Part shown: in pieces, positions 47,127-59,190 of the stretch
How the letters are laid out: each line of letters starts with the position of its first letter
How positions within the stretch are numbered: position 1 is the stretch's first letter
DNA from: Chaenocephalus aceratus
Taxonomy: Eukaryota > Chordata > Actinopteri > Perciformes > Channichthyidae
Length of the DNA stretch: 64,000 nt
NCBI GenBank assembly: GCA_023974075.1
Contig: JAMFTG010000329.1
Coordinates: forward strand, 62,001 to 126,000
Direction: 5' to 3'
Program-made: the position numbers and the translations under genes
The notes under the pieces: generated by a model
Database searches by the model: none
What the model saw: only the letters and a program-made list of their open reading frames with translations
Told to the model about the DNA's origin: nothing

Positions 47127-47650
47127 CTGCAGGAAACAGGCAACACACAGTCAGAACACACTGTTAAGTGTTAGCATTTAAAAATCTAATCACCCTTAAA
47201 ATGGGAGACATTTTGCAGCCCTAATTAATGCCTTTGTTTTTATATTTTCCCATTATCTTTCTTAGTCCCACCTATTGTGTATTTGTGTTGGCTCACTTCA
47301 CCTCATGTAGCCCAGCCCCTTTCGACTTCCAGTTAAAAATGAAAAAGGGTTTTTTCTTCTGGCGTTGCACTAGCTGCAATAAACTGTATTTGGGATTGTT
47401 CACGGATACACTACGACTACAGAATATAAATCATATTCTGGATTTTTTAACACTTTTTTGTTTACTAGACAATTCCATATGTGTTCTTTTATTGTTTTTA
47501 TGTCTTCAGTATACATCTACAAAGTAAAACCAATTTAAATAAATAAAAAACTTTGAATGTGAAGATGTGTCCAAACTTTTGACTACGTCTAATACTAGTG
47601 TATATATCTCTCAAAATATATATTCTGTGTGTGTATATATATATATATAT

Positions 47651-48713
47651 TAGTGCTGTCAAAATTATCGCGTTAACGGCGGTAATTAATTTTTTGAATT
47701 AATTGCGTTAAAATATTTAACGCATTTAACGCATGTGCAGAATGGCCCGCCCCATACGTGCCACCAGTGGCAGCGCCAGGGTATGGCTGGGGTAGGCTAC
47801 ACCCATACCAAGAAATGGCTTAGCCCCACCATGAAAAATGATGTTAAAGTAAGCAAAATAAAGTCTGCCAACTCGCGCGGAGTAAATTGCACAGACAGCA
47901 GTTAGTAAGATTGATTTCAGTAGCCACGGTTTTGAAAACTTTTGTCACGTAGTGATCGTCTTCTCAATAGAACATCTTTGATACGGCGTGGTGTTGTTGC
48001 AGGAAGTCCCGACGGAGAATACTCTTGCTGTAGTACAGGGCAGAGCCATATAATAGTAATAATATGGCTCTGGTACAGGGGTGCACATAACTGGTACGCA
48101 GGTTATATGCGTAATCTGAAATGCGTACCGTCACTTGTGTCACAAAGCGCATTTGCGTCCCGACGTACTTGTGAAGCTTTTCCAGAAGGCGGTTCGATCA
48201 CCGGACGACAGAGTCGGTCTCCGTGTGCACAGACAGGCTGCTGTTAACGTCGGTCTGTACAACGGAACTGTGCCAAAACTACGCCAACCGGCTGCGGAGG
48301 GAGACTCCCCCCCTTCACTGGAGAACTGCGCTAAAACAGCTGATCACAACGTTCACACTCTGTGGTCACGAAGTACTCCACTAGCCGCCGCCCCCCCCCT
48401 CTGTCGACTTTCCTGAAGTACTCCCCCGCTGATAGAAATCAACACGTAATGAATTAAGACCCCACGGTTTGATGATTGATAGGTGTGTGGGTTGTCTTTC
48501 ATTTTGACACGCAGAAAAATGTTTATAATAAACATAGATACTGTATGTTAAATGGATATATCCGCCTGCTTTCATTTATCTTTCCATTCCCACAACAATA
48601 TACATAAATAAATGGCATATTTTGGACATAGTTCGAATGGTGATTAATCATGATTAATTAATTTTTAAGCTGTGATTAATCTGATTAAAATTTTTAATCG
48701 TTTGACAGCCCTA
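47651..48713. mobile_element. hAT element in intron D
   Basis: A copy of 22177-23233 with the ends TAGTGCTGTCAAA and TTTGACAGCCCTA in an AT tract. Confidence 0.65.
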
Positions 48714-49380
48714 ATATATATATATATATTCACAGAATATATTATAAACACATCTTGGCAATAATTGATTGATGAGATTAATTTATATTAATGTTTTAAT
48801 TCCTTAATGACCTTTGTACTAGTTCCCCTATTCTTTATCAAGTAACATTTTAGATGTGTTTAATTTATTATTGAACATATTTATTCATTGATTTATTTAT
48901 GAATTATTCTCGCGCAATTTGAGTTGTGAATATCTTAATTTTTTTTTGGGAGGGGTGCCTAAATTTCATGTTATTCAAGTACGACAGTGCCATAGCTAAA
49001 TGTGTTAGGTCTAAAGGTGTGTTTTGCTCCGCTCACCGGTCCCTCACAGCGGGCAGAGCTGCTGGTGCTGATCTCTCTCTCTCGCGTCCAGTTATACTTC
49101 ACTCACGTTTATGTCCAAATCCATCAGATCTAGCTAGTTCTAGTTAATGATATGGCTGATGCCTCTTCCTACACGCAGATCACGCAACCTCATCTTATGC
49201 CCAATTTCCAGCTGAGAGGGGCTTCTTTAGAGCTGGCTTGATTGTGAATCACTTCCTCACCCGCCTCTCCCCTGAGCATGAAGACATGCTCATATTCTTA
49301 AACAAGAATGAGTATGGAATAGCTGCATTCTGTGCATAGGCCCTGTTATAGGTTGTTGATCTCTGTTGTAATAGGGTTAC

Positions 49381-51164
49381 TGTTACGTTCCCTCTTTGCT
49401 AGGGGTAAGGAAGGGAAACGACACGACCAGTTTGTAATTGGTATTGGTTACCGGTGGTTTTATTTGTAACGGCAAACTGAGCAAAACGTTGCACACAAAC
49501 AGCTTGGCCCAACAACGGGTCAAGCTGTCACTAGTTCACAAAAGGGTCTCCAAAAGAGAGTAGCCCAGTACTATACAAAAGAAAGAAAATACCTCACTTC
49601 TAAAGTGGAAACAAACAATAACAAAACGGGACTGTGAGCAAACACAGCTGGTGCGGGTCTACAGGTGCTAATCACCTGGCTCTACGCAATATACACACAG
49701 GAATGCTGATCTACAGATGCTAATCACCTGGGTCTAAGCTGTTTCACAATGTAACTATCCTAAGTGCGGTTCTACAGGAGCTCAGAATACCACGACACAC
49801 TGCTAACCAGTGTGCTCGCACAGAACCCTACAGAACACACTGCTAGTCAGTCTACAGAAGCACAGAATACACACTGCACACGGCTAAATACTCTCAGAAT
49901 TCGCAGAAGGAAGGCTTTGTCACAAGGAGGGGTTTGAGGCATCTGTCACAAAATACAGAGCCTCCAGAGTAGGGATGCACGATATTGGTTTTTTGAAACC
50001 GATACCGATACCGATAACTTCCTGCTTCTCAAGACCGATACCGATACCGATAACCGATAATAAAAATAAAAATTACGCCACTAATTATTTTAACGCGATT
50101 AACGCATGTGTATTTTTATTCCTTGGCCGCCTCGTAGCTTCAGAGCGCATCGAGTTTAAAATACCATCTACAAGCTGATGCTGACAGCCCCGCTCCTGCC
50201 GCCCGCTTGTGGCAGACCACACTTCCACGCTCACCGGCAGGCACCGACTGGCCATCTGGAGGACCGGGAGGGTGTGTGTACGTGTGGTCCGAGCGAGCAA
50301 GAGAGAGACCTTACGTGCATTGTTGTTGTTAGCATCTGGTGCTAGCTAGCTGCGCTAACGGATATAAGGAGCTGTTTAAATGAAAACAGAGGAGCGCCCT
50401 ATCCACACAACTGCGCAGAGCACTTGACTTGATGCAGGAAGCAGACAGCGGGACATTGTACGAAAAGTCAGCACACTCAGCAACATGATTGCAGCGTCCA
50501 GGCAGCTCCGGTTCGAGCATATGCCTTGAGTTGCACATAGCTCCAACGCGCGCGCGCAGACACACACACACAAACACACACACACACACACTGTATTGTA
50601 TTATTGTCTTCGTACGCTTTTAACACACCATCGTAGCGATGGCGATGTTTCAGGTGACTGATCAGGTTCGAAGTATTAGGGAGCGCTGGATTTGTGAAGA
50701 ACCCCCCTCTTCCTAAACCACTAACACCACAGTACTGGCAAAACGGGAGGAGTCGAGTGAAAAACAAGCGCCCCTCATCCCAATCCACCCACACCGCAGT
50801 ATTTTTTTCTTTTTTTTTACCCAAAAGATATATTGTATATTATCGGGGCTATTAATACTGTTATCGGTTTATCGGGATGACGTCATAATTCCTAATATCG
50901 GACCGATAATTATCGGGCCGATAATTATCGTGCATCCCTACTCCAGAGTGTTGTCCGTGCTCAGCCTTTATACTCCTTCCCAGCAGGTGTGCGCCGGCTG
51001 TGCGCTGCGATTGGACGCCGTCAATCCAATCCCCATCTTCAGAGGCGGACCAGGAGATGGGCAGCCAATGATGTTGGCGCAACCACACAGCTCATTTACA
51101 TGAACACACACAGCTGAAAACACTCACAGGCAGATTAATGAGCAGACAAACAGCATCCGTAACA
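49381..51164 (-). mobile_element. Solo LTR in intron D, split by a hAT
   Basis: A copy of 23902-25942 with the same GTTAC target (49376-49380, 51165-51169). It is shorter because of the small AC tract and the lack of the extra palindrome arm. Confidence 0.7.
49970..50940. mobile_element. hAT element nested in solo LTR (intron D)
   Basis: TAGGGATGCACGATA and TATCGTGCATCCCTA ends, with CTCCAGAG on both sides (49962-49969 and 50941-50948). 971 bp, against 1226 bp in intron B. Confidence 0.85.
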
Positions 51165-51395
51165 GTTACGTTACCCTAACCCGTTATGTTGTTCGTGTTT
51201 GATCCCCCTTTCATTTAAAAACAAAGTTATGTTTTAAGCATGAAAGCTGTAGGCCTATAGCTGTCAACTGTTCAAACTGTGATCACCAGTTCAATATATT
51301 TGAAAAATTCGACTTGGTTCCTATACTTATTTGAACATGCATTTATTTTTCAAAATTAAATGTTTTTTGGTTTTTTTTGGAAAACATTTTCACAG

Positions 51396-51853
51396 ATGTT
51401 TTCCCGTAACCCCAGGACCCTCTTCTCCACAGTCAACAAGCTCCTCAAACCCCGTGCTGACACCCTCTCTTCATCCACTTCCACTTTATGCAGTTCATTC
51501 CTCCAGTTTTTCTCTGACAAAATCTCTCCCTATCCACTGCATCTGACACACAAACATCTCCCCCAACATCCACCGCCACAATTTCTCCCCCCATCTCCCT
51601 GGACCTCCCGAGCCCTCCTCCCCACGGCCGCCTCTCCCAGTTCACTATGGTTACCCCCCCTGAAATACTCAAACTGATCAGCTCCTCCAAACCCACAACC
51701 TGCTCGCTTGACCCTCTACCCACCCCTCTACCGAAGTCCGGCCTCCCCGTCCTCTGCCCCTACCTTGTCAACCTTTTCAACTCCTCCCTGTCCCAAGGAA
51801 CCGTTCCCTCTGCCTTCAAAACTGCTGCTGTCACTCCCATCCTCAAGAAACCC
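51396..51853 (+). mobile_element. L2 LINE fragment, upstream part (intron D)
   Basis: A copy of 26166-26632 ending at CTCAAGAAACCC. Confidence 0.8.
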
Positions 51854-51965
51854 TGAACCGGAGTTGCGTTGGTGTGAATGAGGTAACGGAGGCAGCCCCG
51901 AAGCTCTGGAACTCCCTCCTACAAGACCTCCGTTACCTCATTCACACCAACGCAACTCCGGTTCA
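51854..51965. repeat. 39-bp inverted repeat (intron D copy)
   Basis: 51854-51892 is the exact reverse complement of 51927-51965, as at 26633-26744, so this structure predates the block duplication. Confidence 0.9.
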
Positions 51966-52498
51966 AGCTCCGTGCTAGCGCTTTTCAGGTTCAGAACCGG
52001 TTCTTCGGTTTAGCTCCCGCTCTTTTCACACTGCCCAGAGTCCGACTGGTGCTGCGTCATTGCGTCATTGTTTGCGTCATGACGTAACCGTTTGCGGGCC
52101 TGCTTCATAAAGCCAACCCGCACGGAAACCCCTCACAGCTGACACCGACAACAACAACAATGGTCGATTGTACTCCAGCTTCTTCTGTCCCTCTTCGGAA
52201 GACCAGATTCCCAGCAGGTAGCTGGTCTCTTCAGTGGACCACTGCTGCTTGTTAAGTTTCTCCATCGTTGTGTACAAACTGGATAAAACGCCGGCTTTTT
52301 GTTGTTGTTCAGGAGTTGATCCCGCCCCCGGCGTGACGTATGTGGTGCTTTTGCTCTGGCCGGACAATTTTTTGGTGCTCGAAATGAACCGGATTCCGGA
52401 GCTAAGAGGCGGCTCCGCAGCGGTGTGAACAGGAAAACCCGGTGCTTTTCAAGCTCCAGCTCCGAACCGGCCCTGAAACACCGTTAGTGTGAATGAGG
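51937..52498 (-). mobile_element. PIF/Harbinger-type element (intron D)
   Basis: 562 bp with the same ends, TAC duplication and Myb/SANT-like remnant (52077-52367 on the minus strand) as 26716-27277. Confidence 0.75.
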
Positions 52499-52501
52499 TA
52501 C

Positions 52502-52732
52502 GTGAGTCTGAGTCCCTCACCCTGTTCCAGTCCCGCCTCAAAATTCACCTCTTCAACTCTGTATATCCTAAGCCCCCCCCCCCCTCTCAACCAACTTCCT
52601 CCTGACTGCTTTTCTGTTTTGTTGTTGTTGATTTATTGCCTGTCCTTGTTTGTCTACCCTTCCCCAAATTTAAAGCGTCTTTGGGTTCGAGAAAAGCGCT
52701 ATAAAAAAACCAATTTATTATTGTTATTACTA
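52502..52732 (+). mobile_element. L2 LINE 3' end (intron D)
   Basis: A copy of 27281-27510 with the C-run, GCGCTATAAA phrase and TTATTATTGTTATTA tail. Confidence 0.75.
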
Positions 52733-53024
52733 CTAGTGCCTACATGTATGGGTAATATTTAAATCAGTACATTAAATGCCGATCTAGATCCCTCCGCTTC
52801 GCGTCGGGCTCCTGATCAGCCTGTCGGTGTTCTTTTCCCCATAATGACCGCGTTGCAGCACATTATCCCTTACATGGAGTATTTTCACAGTGTGGTGTTT
52901 GTACTTTTACTTCAGGATCTGCTAGCTGCAGCAAGTGCTGATAAAGGGTCTAAAGTGTTATTAATGTGATAATAAAGTGCTACTGAAGAGTGTAAAGTGT
53001 TAATTAAGGGTAAAGGGAACAGAC

Positions 53025-53220
53025 CTGCTCTGTGGATCCGAAGCTGAGGCTGTAAAACAGCGTCCAGTAGTTTCTGGAGTCTCTTGTTCTCCTCTTTGGA
53101 AAGAGACAGCTCCTCCTCGAGCTCTGCTATCGTTTGTTCAAACAGAGCAAATATCTCTTCCGCAGACGCAGCAGTGAGTCGCTGCTTCTTCAACGACAGC
53201 AGCATTTGGACTTTACTCAT
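53025..53220 (-). CDS. ZNF gene D, exon 1 (intact)
   Basis: 196 nt, starting MSKVQMLLSLKK and ending IHRA plus one base of the split aspartate codon. The helical segment FEQTIAELEEELSLSKEENK suggests coiled-coil dimerisation. No frameshift is present, so the complete gene reads through from 53220 to 45532. The MSK start is chosen over the in-frame ATG 14 codons upstream because only the MSK start is conserved in all four visible copies. Confidence 0.85.
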
Positions 53221-53421
53221 GTTTCCTAGATCACCTTTTCCTGCAGACTCCGTTAAACACACCGTTTCTCTCTCAATCTGACTAGTGTTGCTAACGTGTT
53301 TCCAGCTAGCATGCTACGCTAGCTCCTATAGTCTGAGGTAAACGCTCCAGAAAAAAGAGCACACCGTCCATTCGGAGGTTTATCCAGACTTCCTGAGAGA
53401 ACCGGAGCGAAGAGACGCCAC
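53221..53421 (-). promoter_or_regulatory. Probable 5' UTR/promoter of gene D
   Basis: The conserved block upstream of the start codon, bordered on its far side by the 2.3-kb element, as in gene B. Confidence 0.4.
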
Positions 53422-53993
53422 ATGGGCCCTTTCTCATTTCATCAAATCCCCCTCCTCGACTCCTCGACTCCTCGACTCCTCTGTCCTCTGGTAGTGACCC
53501 GGAAATGAATTTCAGCGCGCCATGTTGAAGGACATCTAATTTCTCTAAATGCACTTCGAGGACCGAGGATCGAGCGTCGAGGAGGCTCTCTGGAGGAGCT
53601 ATAACCGAGGATACACTGATGGGTCCTCCACGGCTCCTTCGTGGATGCATTTCCGGGAACAGAGATGTGACGCACGGCCGGACTTATCTCAGCCAATGAC
53701 AGCTCTGCATGCATCCCCTGGATATTATTTTATTAACTGCTTTCATCGCGACGCGATGTTTACAGAGAGAACAGCTGAGAGGTGCAGAAAAACAGAGCAG
53801 TGTGTATAATATATATCACTCAGTATAACAGGCCTACTCTTTTTATTTGCTTTAGTTTAGTAGATATCTCCAAAGAGTCGATATTTAAAAAAATTCGAAA
53901 ACCATTAATGCTTCACATAATAAAATACACAACGGCTGTAGCCTGTTTTAGAAACTGTATGTGCGTGTGTGTATGTGTGTGTGGTACAGCGTG

Positions 53994-54025
<32 letters not shown>

Positions 54026-54266
54026 GTACAGTGTGTAGGTGTGTGTGTTGTACAGTGCGTGGATGCACCGGACAGACAGGTCTCAGTTGGTTTGGTGTCC
54101 TCTGCTTACTTTTAATACTTGTAAATAAAACTTTTGGCCCATAATTTATTTTCCTCATTGTAGCGACCAGAGAGGGGAGAGGGGGGGGGATATATCCAGT
54201 CTCTGATAGTGTTACGTTATTATGAGAGTGCTCTGTTTGATTCTGAAATTGTATATATTTATATAA

Positions 54267-54372
<106 letters not shown>

Positions 54373-54434
54373 TGTTATTGTCTCATTATACCGCACTGTG
54401 AATTAATCAAAGTAAATATAGAAGTGGTCATGAA

Positions 54435-55438
54435 CAGAGATGGGGTCGTTACTAAAAAAAAGTAATATATTACACATTACATATTACTTTAAAAAAAAGT
54501 AATATATTACACTACTTCGTTACTCTCTACATAAAGTAATTCGTTACTTTACTCGTTACTTTACTCGTTACTTTACTCGCAGCCCGCCCCTCCCTGCAGG
54601 CAGATCACGCAGATTGCTAAAGTTTCAAATGTTCTGTTTAGTTCAGTTTCCATTGTCGCATAAGACTGATCCAGATAGCTCCTGAATGTTTTCCTATCTG
54701 ACCGTGGCTGTCCTCTGTCTCCTCCTATCTGACCATGGCTGTCCTCTGTCTCCTGCTATCTGACCATGGCTGTCCTCTGTCTCCTGCTATCTGACCGTGG
54801 CTGTCCTATGTCTCCTGCTATCTGACCGTGGCTGTCCTCTGTCTCCTGCTATCTGACCGTGGCTGTCCTCTGTCTCCTGCTATCTGACCGTGGCTGTCCT
54901 CTGTCTCCTGCTATCTGACCGTGGCTGTCCTCTGTCTCCTGCTATCTGACCGTGGCTGTCCTCTGTCTCCTGCTATCTGTATATGTTGCGCAGTCTATCT
55001 CTGCTCACGCTGTTGCGTCAGCGTGTTCTCCTGCGTGTTGGCCATGTGTTGCACTGGAGCCAGACTGGAGCACACCGCAAAGACTTCAACCGAGCACGTA
55101 CGAACTGCGCATGCGTGAGTGGCAATAACTCTCCTTACCAGCAGGCGGCGGTAGTGTGTATTCGTCATTCAAAACAGGCAACAACCGGAAAACAGAGAAG
55201 AAGAACAGACTACTTGTGTGTAATAAATAAACAACAGCTATGTGCGTTAGCTTCACCTTAGCATGTGTTCTTTGCAGGTGTTTGTTGAGGTTTGATTATG
55301 ACTGATTTTAGAAAGTAACGCGTGTCGGGGCAATGTTAGTAACTGTAGTGTGATTACTGAATTATAAAAGTAGCGCGTTACACTACTCCGTTACCGACAA
55401 AGTAATATAATTACAGTAACGCGTTACACCCAACTCTG
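54435..55438. mobile_element. hAT element, copy in unit D
   Basis: CAGAGATGGG...CCCAACTCTG with GTCATGAA duplicated at 54427-54434 and 55439-55446. Confidence 0.9.
54694..54980. repeat. 31-bp minisatellite, ~9 units
   Basis: The same unit as at 29486-29798 but more homogeneous, with no internally deleted units. Confidence 0.9.
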
Positions 55439-55687
55439 GTCATGAACACATCTGTCCATGAGACAGAGGGCTGCTGTGCCTCCTGTCATCATTAATGGAC
55501 GTCTCTTTAAAATGACCGCTCAGAGGAGAGGAGTTCTCATTTCTCTAACTGCCTGCTGCTTCCCCTCCTCTCTCCTCGGTTCCCCTCCTCGGCTTCTCCG
55601 CTCGCATCTCCTGTGGGCGGGACTAAGTATCGAGGATAGGAGTCGAGGAGGGGAGTTAGAGAAATGAGAAAGGGCCATGGATCCAGG

Positions 55688-55722
<35 letters not shown>

Positions 55723-55752
55723 CTTCTTCTTCTTCTTCTTCTTCTTCTTCTT
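55688..55752. repeat. (TTG)n(TTC)n tract
   Basis: LINE tail microsatellite equivalent to 30523-30602, slightly different in length. Confidence 0.85.
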
Positions 55753-56228
55753 GGTTTTTGGCGGATTGCAAACAGCTTTAAGGTGCATACCGCCACCTAC
55801 TGTACAAGAGTGTGTATCGCCATATCATCCTATCACCACTTGTGGAATTATACCATTGTGTTGTTTACGTTGTTTTAAATTCTTCCAATCAATCCTGTTT
55901 CACTCAAATACTTAACAATGGCCTTCCTGGTAGCTCTTACCCCATCACCTTCTGTTCCCAGTATCCCCATCAGGCTCCACTCCCTTCCTGCCTCTCTGAC
56001 CCTGTCTCTTAGTGTTCCCTCTCTGTTTTCTACATGCTGCAGTGTAATATGATGTGTTCCACATTTTCTTTCACTCCACACTCCCTGCATTCTTCAACTT
56101 CACTTTTTCCATTTAAAAACATTGTGCCGTTTAATCCTGTATGATCCAGTCTGAGTCTAGTGATGGTGATCTCCTCCCGTCTGTTCCTTTCTGTATAGAT
56201 CTTTATCATGACTGATTTCTGTAACTTG
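55753..56228 (-). mobile_element. LINE 3' fragment upstream of gene D
   Basis: The same insertion as 30603-31083, joined to DIRS at the same AACTTGTGG boundary. Confidence 0.7.
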
Positions 56229-56556
56229 TGGCATGCGCAGCTCGAGTACCAATAACAACAAAGTCACCTGTGACCCACGTGACACCGGCTATATCAGCCG
56301 GTGTCGTCAGAGGATCTGTTCCTTTCATCTTCTCGCTGCGCGAGAGTACCGTAGCTACATTTTTGTAGCCTACAGCGTTCGTTCGGTTGGAACATTTGTC
56401 AAGGATTCTCTGCAAACAGCTGGCTGCGTGCAGCTTCGCGACTCATCCAGTCGGGGCCGCGGGCTTACCCGTCCTCCAGGAGCTGTGGCTGGCTGCGCAG
56501 AGACTTCGTTCGGACAGGTTGGTGTCGGCTTGGTTGGTGATGGCAGTGTTTCCGCC
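56229..56556 (+). mobile_element. DIRS leader fragment, shortened
   Basis: It matches 31086-31410 and then jumps to ERV LTR sequence. About 640 bp of DIRS plus the outer LTR edge present in the first block are missing. Confidence 0.75.
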
Positions 56557-56963
56557 ATGGTGAATCAGACACAGTTGTCTTTCTGGTTATTTATTTGAAG
56601 CTTCAAATACATAAGATACAATAGTGAGTGTGCACAGTACAATATGGTAGCAAAGCTTATATACAAGAAGGAGTGGGAAATTCAGAAATCTGTCTTCACA
56701 CAGTCACATATTGTTATTAGACACCTGTCCTTGAGCTGTAGATAGCATAACGGTTCCCAGAGTAGGGAAGTTCTTGTGTGACTTTGTGTGAGTCTCACCC
56801 TAGTAGCCAAATCAGCTCTGTGGCCTTGAAGCGCTTGGGAATAAACCCACAGTAGAGTATGAGAAGAAAACAACACATCTCAGGAAATGATATAGGTGTT
56901 TTACAATGGTTTGAGAAGCATTTGGTTTAAGCATATAAGGATATAATAAAAATGTCCACTACA
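56557..56963 (-). repeat. ERV 3' LTR, truncated
   Basis: It begins on the minus strand at TGTAGTGGACATTTTTATTA next to the purine tract and lacks about 60 bp of its 3' edge compared with 31984-32451. Confidence 0.75.
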
Positions 56964-57153
56964 TTCTCCCCTTTTGATCATACTTGATCAATAAAAAAAA
57001 CAAATGACAGGATAGACTGATCTAACACATCAATGAATACACTCCATCGCTGGTTTAAGTAAACACATCACAAATATATCATAGAAAACTGGCTGTTTTT
57101 GTGGAGGACAGACTCCAATATAATGTAAGCATAAGAGAGGAGGGTACACATGA

Positions 57154-58910
57154 TTATATTGTAGTGTCGGAATCAGACTCTTCTGATTCTAGCTGGTCTA
57201 TCTCACTGTGGCGCAAAGGATTGTCGTGTAATGGAATAGCAGCATACTGAACGAAAGCTGAGGATACCATGCTGGAAACGCACTTCTTCAGTATTGGGAT
57301 AATCAAACAGGTACAACTGATTAATAGGCCAAAAATGATCGCCAGGGGTGTAACTATCCTAGCCAGCCATGCTTCCCACCTGCCTGATGTAAGCCAGGAC
57401 CACCAGTCCCAGCCACCTGCGTTGGATATGTCATCCGCTTTCATGTCGGCTAACAGGTCGTTGAGATGCAGCACGGTGTCAGTGATGTTCTTGGTGGCGT
57501 CGGGAATGTAAGTGCAACAGGAGTCACCGATCACATGACACAGGCCACCCTTTGAGGCGAACAAAAGGTCAATAGCGAATTGGTGCTGCATGAGCATGTT
57601 CCTAGAGGCTATTATGACGGGTTGGTACTTTGTGTATGTGGTATCAAACGTAGATGCACGCAAAGGGGAGTTAGACCGATTACTGCATGGTGGGGGAAGC
57701 TGCCTAGCATAACGCCACTCGGTTACGCGGTCTTCACCCTTGATGGGCCTTGTCAGAGCCATAAACGCACAGAGGTGTTCAACCTGGGTCAGAGAGCGCG
57801 GACGAACTGGCACGGACATTGATGAGTCCTGGGGGAAAAGGGTGCATGCATAACATGACCCATTTTGTCCTGCGGCCTGCAAGAATGATCTCAGAGGGTG
57901 CCACCAGACGTTACCGGTGATCCCATTTCTGGTCTGAACCACATCAATGTAGCTATGGTCGTTATTGCCTATGTATAGGTTACGTTTTAGAAATGTAGAC
58001 GTACCTATGGATGTCAATAGTTGCGTCAAAGGTTGCTTACCCTTTTCGGGGGTCTGAGTTTTGGGCGCGATGTCTATGTAAAATGTGCCACACGGGTCGG
58101 CGCCGGATACATACATACAACAAAATAACCCTTGTCTGATATCTGGGCAGCCTGTAGTGGCAACAGGATAACGGGGCTCGATTAATTGACCTTGGAGATA
58201 GACAATCTCTCTTTGATGTTTGTTTTGTCGTCCCATAAGGTATAACCCCAATCGGGGTGCGCGGTGGTCCATAAAACAGAAGTCCAGCCCCCCGAGCAGT
58301 GAGTGGCGGTGTGACTGTCACTCTCGACATAGCATATGTAGGCGTCTGCCCACCCCAGTTTCTTAGGGTCGGGACAATGCATGTAGTCGCACGGGTCTAA
58401 CTGCACTGTGCTATCTTCCCCATTCCTTAGAGTAATGTTACCAATCCCTGTCTTGACCAGCCCCTCGACCCATGTGGTTCGCCCTGCTTTTCGCCCTGCT
58501 TTCCCCATGTACCTCTTAGATACCTCGATTTTGGCTGACATGCTGTATGCTGACCATGGATACATACAATATAGGACTAGTCCTAACACAACTATCATGG
58601 CAAGTATGCAGAGGAACCATTTTATGATTGTCCAGGCTCTCCAGTAGTATCCACATTGCTCACGGTTGCGTTGTCGCCTTTCCAGACGAGCCCTCATCAC
58701 GAGGCGGGAATGCTCCATGGAGTGTGTGTGTGTATTCTTTCGGTCGATTTTGTGACACGGACAGTCAGACTCCGCACACCGATAACACAAACGAGGAACC
58801 AGAGAGCATATGGAACCTCTCAGCTGGCACTCGCTCGTGACACCTTGTGTGTAGTGTGTTTTGGTGTATGTAGTGCAAGTGTGGTGCTGGTGGTGACTTG
58901 GACACGTCAC
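57154..58910 (-). pseudogene. ERV env, two overlapping open frames (copy 2)
   Basis: A gamma-type envelope remnant. 58182-58910 (242 codons) covers the N-terminal surface region, and 57154-58272 (372 codons) covers the rest. The transition needs a frame change near 58270-58280. The second frame shows the C-x6-C-C motif CHVIGDSCC (57514-57540), a preceding GGL segment in the immunosuppressive-domain position, a hydrophobic anchor (GLLISCTCLIIPIL) and a cytoplasmic tail ending SDSDTTI. Signal peptide and receptor-binding boundaries are not clear. The 372-codon frame is the longest viral reading frame kept, but it lacks the N-terminal part. Confidence 0.8.
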
Positions 58911-58963
58911 TTGTTGTCGTCTTCCGTTGGTGACTAGGACACGTCACTTGTTGTCGTCTGCTT

Positions 58964-59179
58964 CTACCATTTCTCCTTTCCTGTGACTACGACCTTGCAG
59001 TGGCTGGCGTGGACCCACGTAGCTCTCTCGGCGACCTTGACCGCTGTCTGGGTGACGAGAAGCACCTGGTAGGGACCTTGCCAACGATTGGATTTCCAGC
59101 TCTTTCTCCGGAAATCCTTGATCAGCACGAAGTCGCCGGGTTGGAGATGGTGAAGTGGACCAGTGGCAGGGGTAGGCAA
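58964..59179 (-). pseudogene. ERV integrase C-terminal domain
   Basis: The peptide with [19 protein letters not shown] and [10 protein letters not shown] matches the C-terminal SH3-like part of gamma-retroviral integrase. It is in a different frame from the main pol frame (59191-60690), which meets a stop after ADIRR. Confidence 0.75.
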
Positions 59180-59190
59180 GGCAAGGCTAC

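Larger units (their letters stand above)
47127..53024 (-). other. Intron 1 of gene D
   Basis: 5898 bp, with GT-AG boundaries in register with exon 1 and exon 2. It holds the same insertions as intron B. Confidence 0.8.
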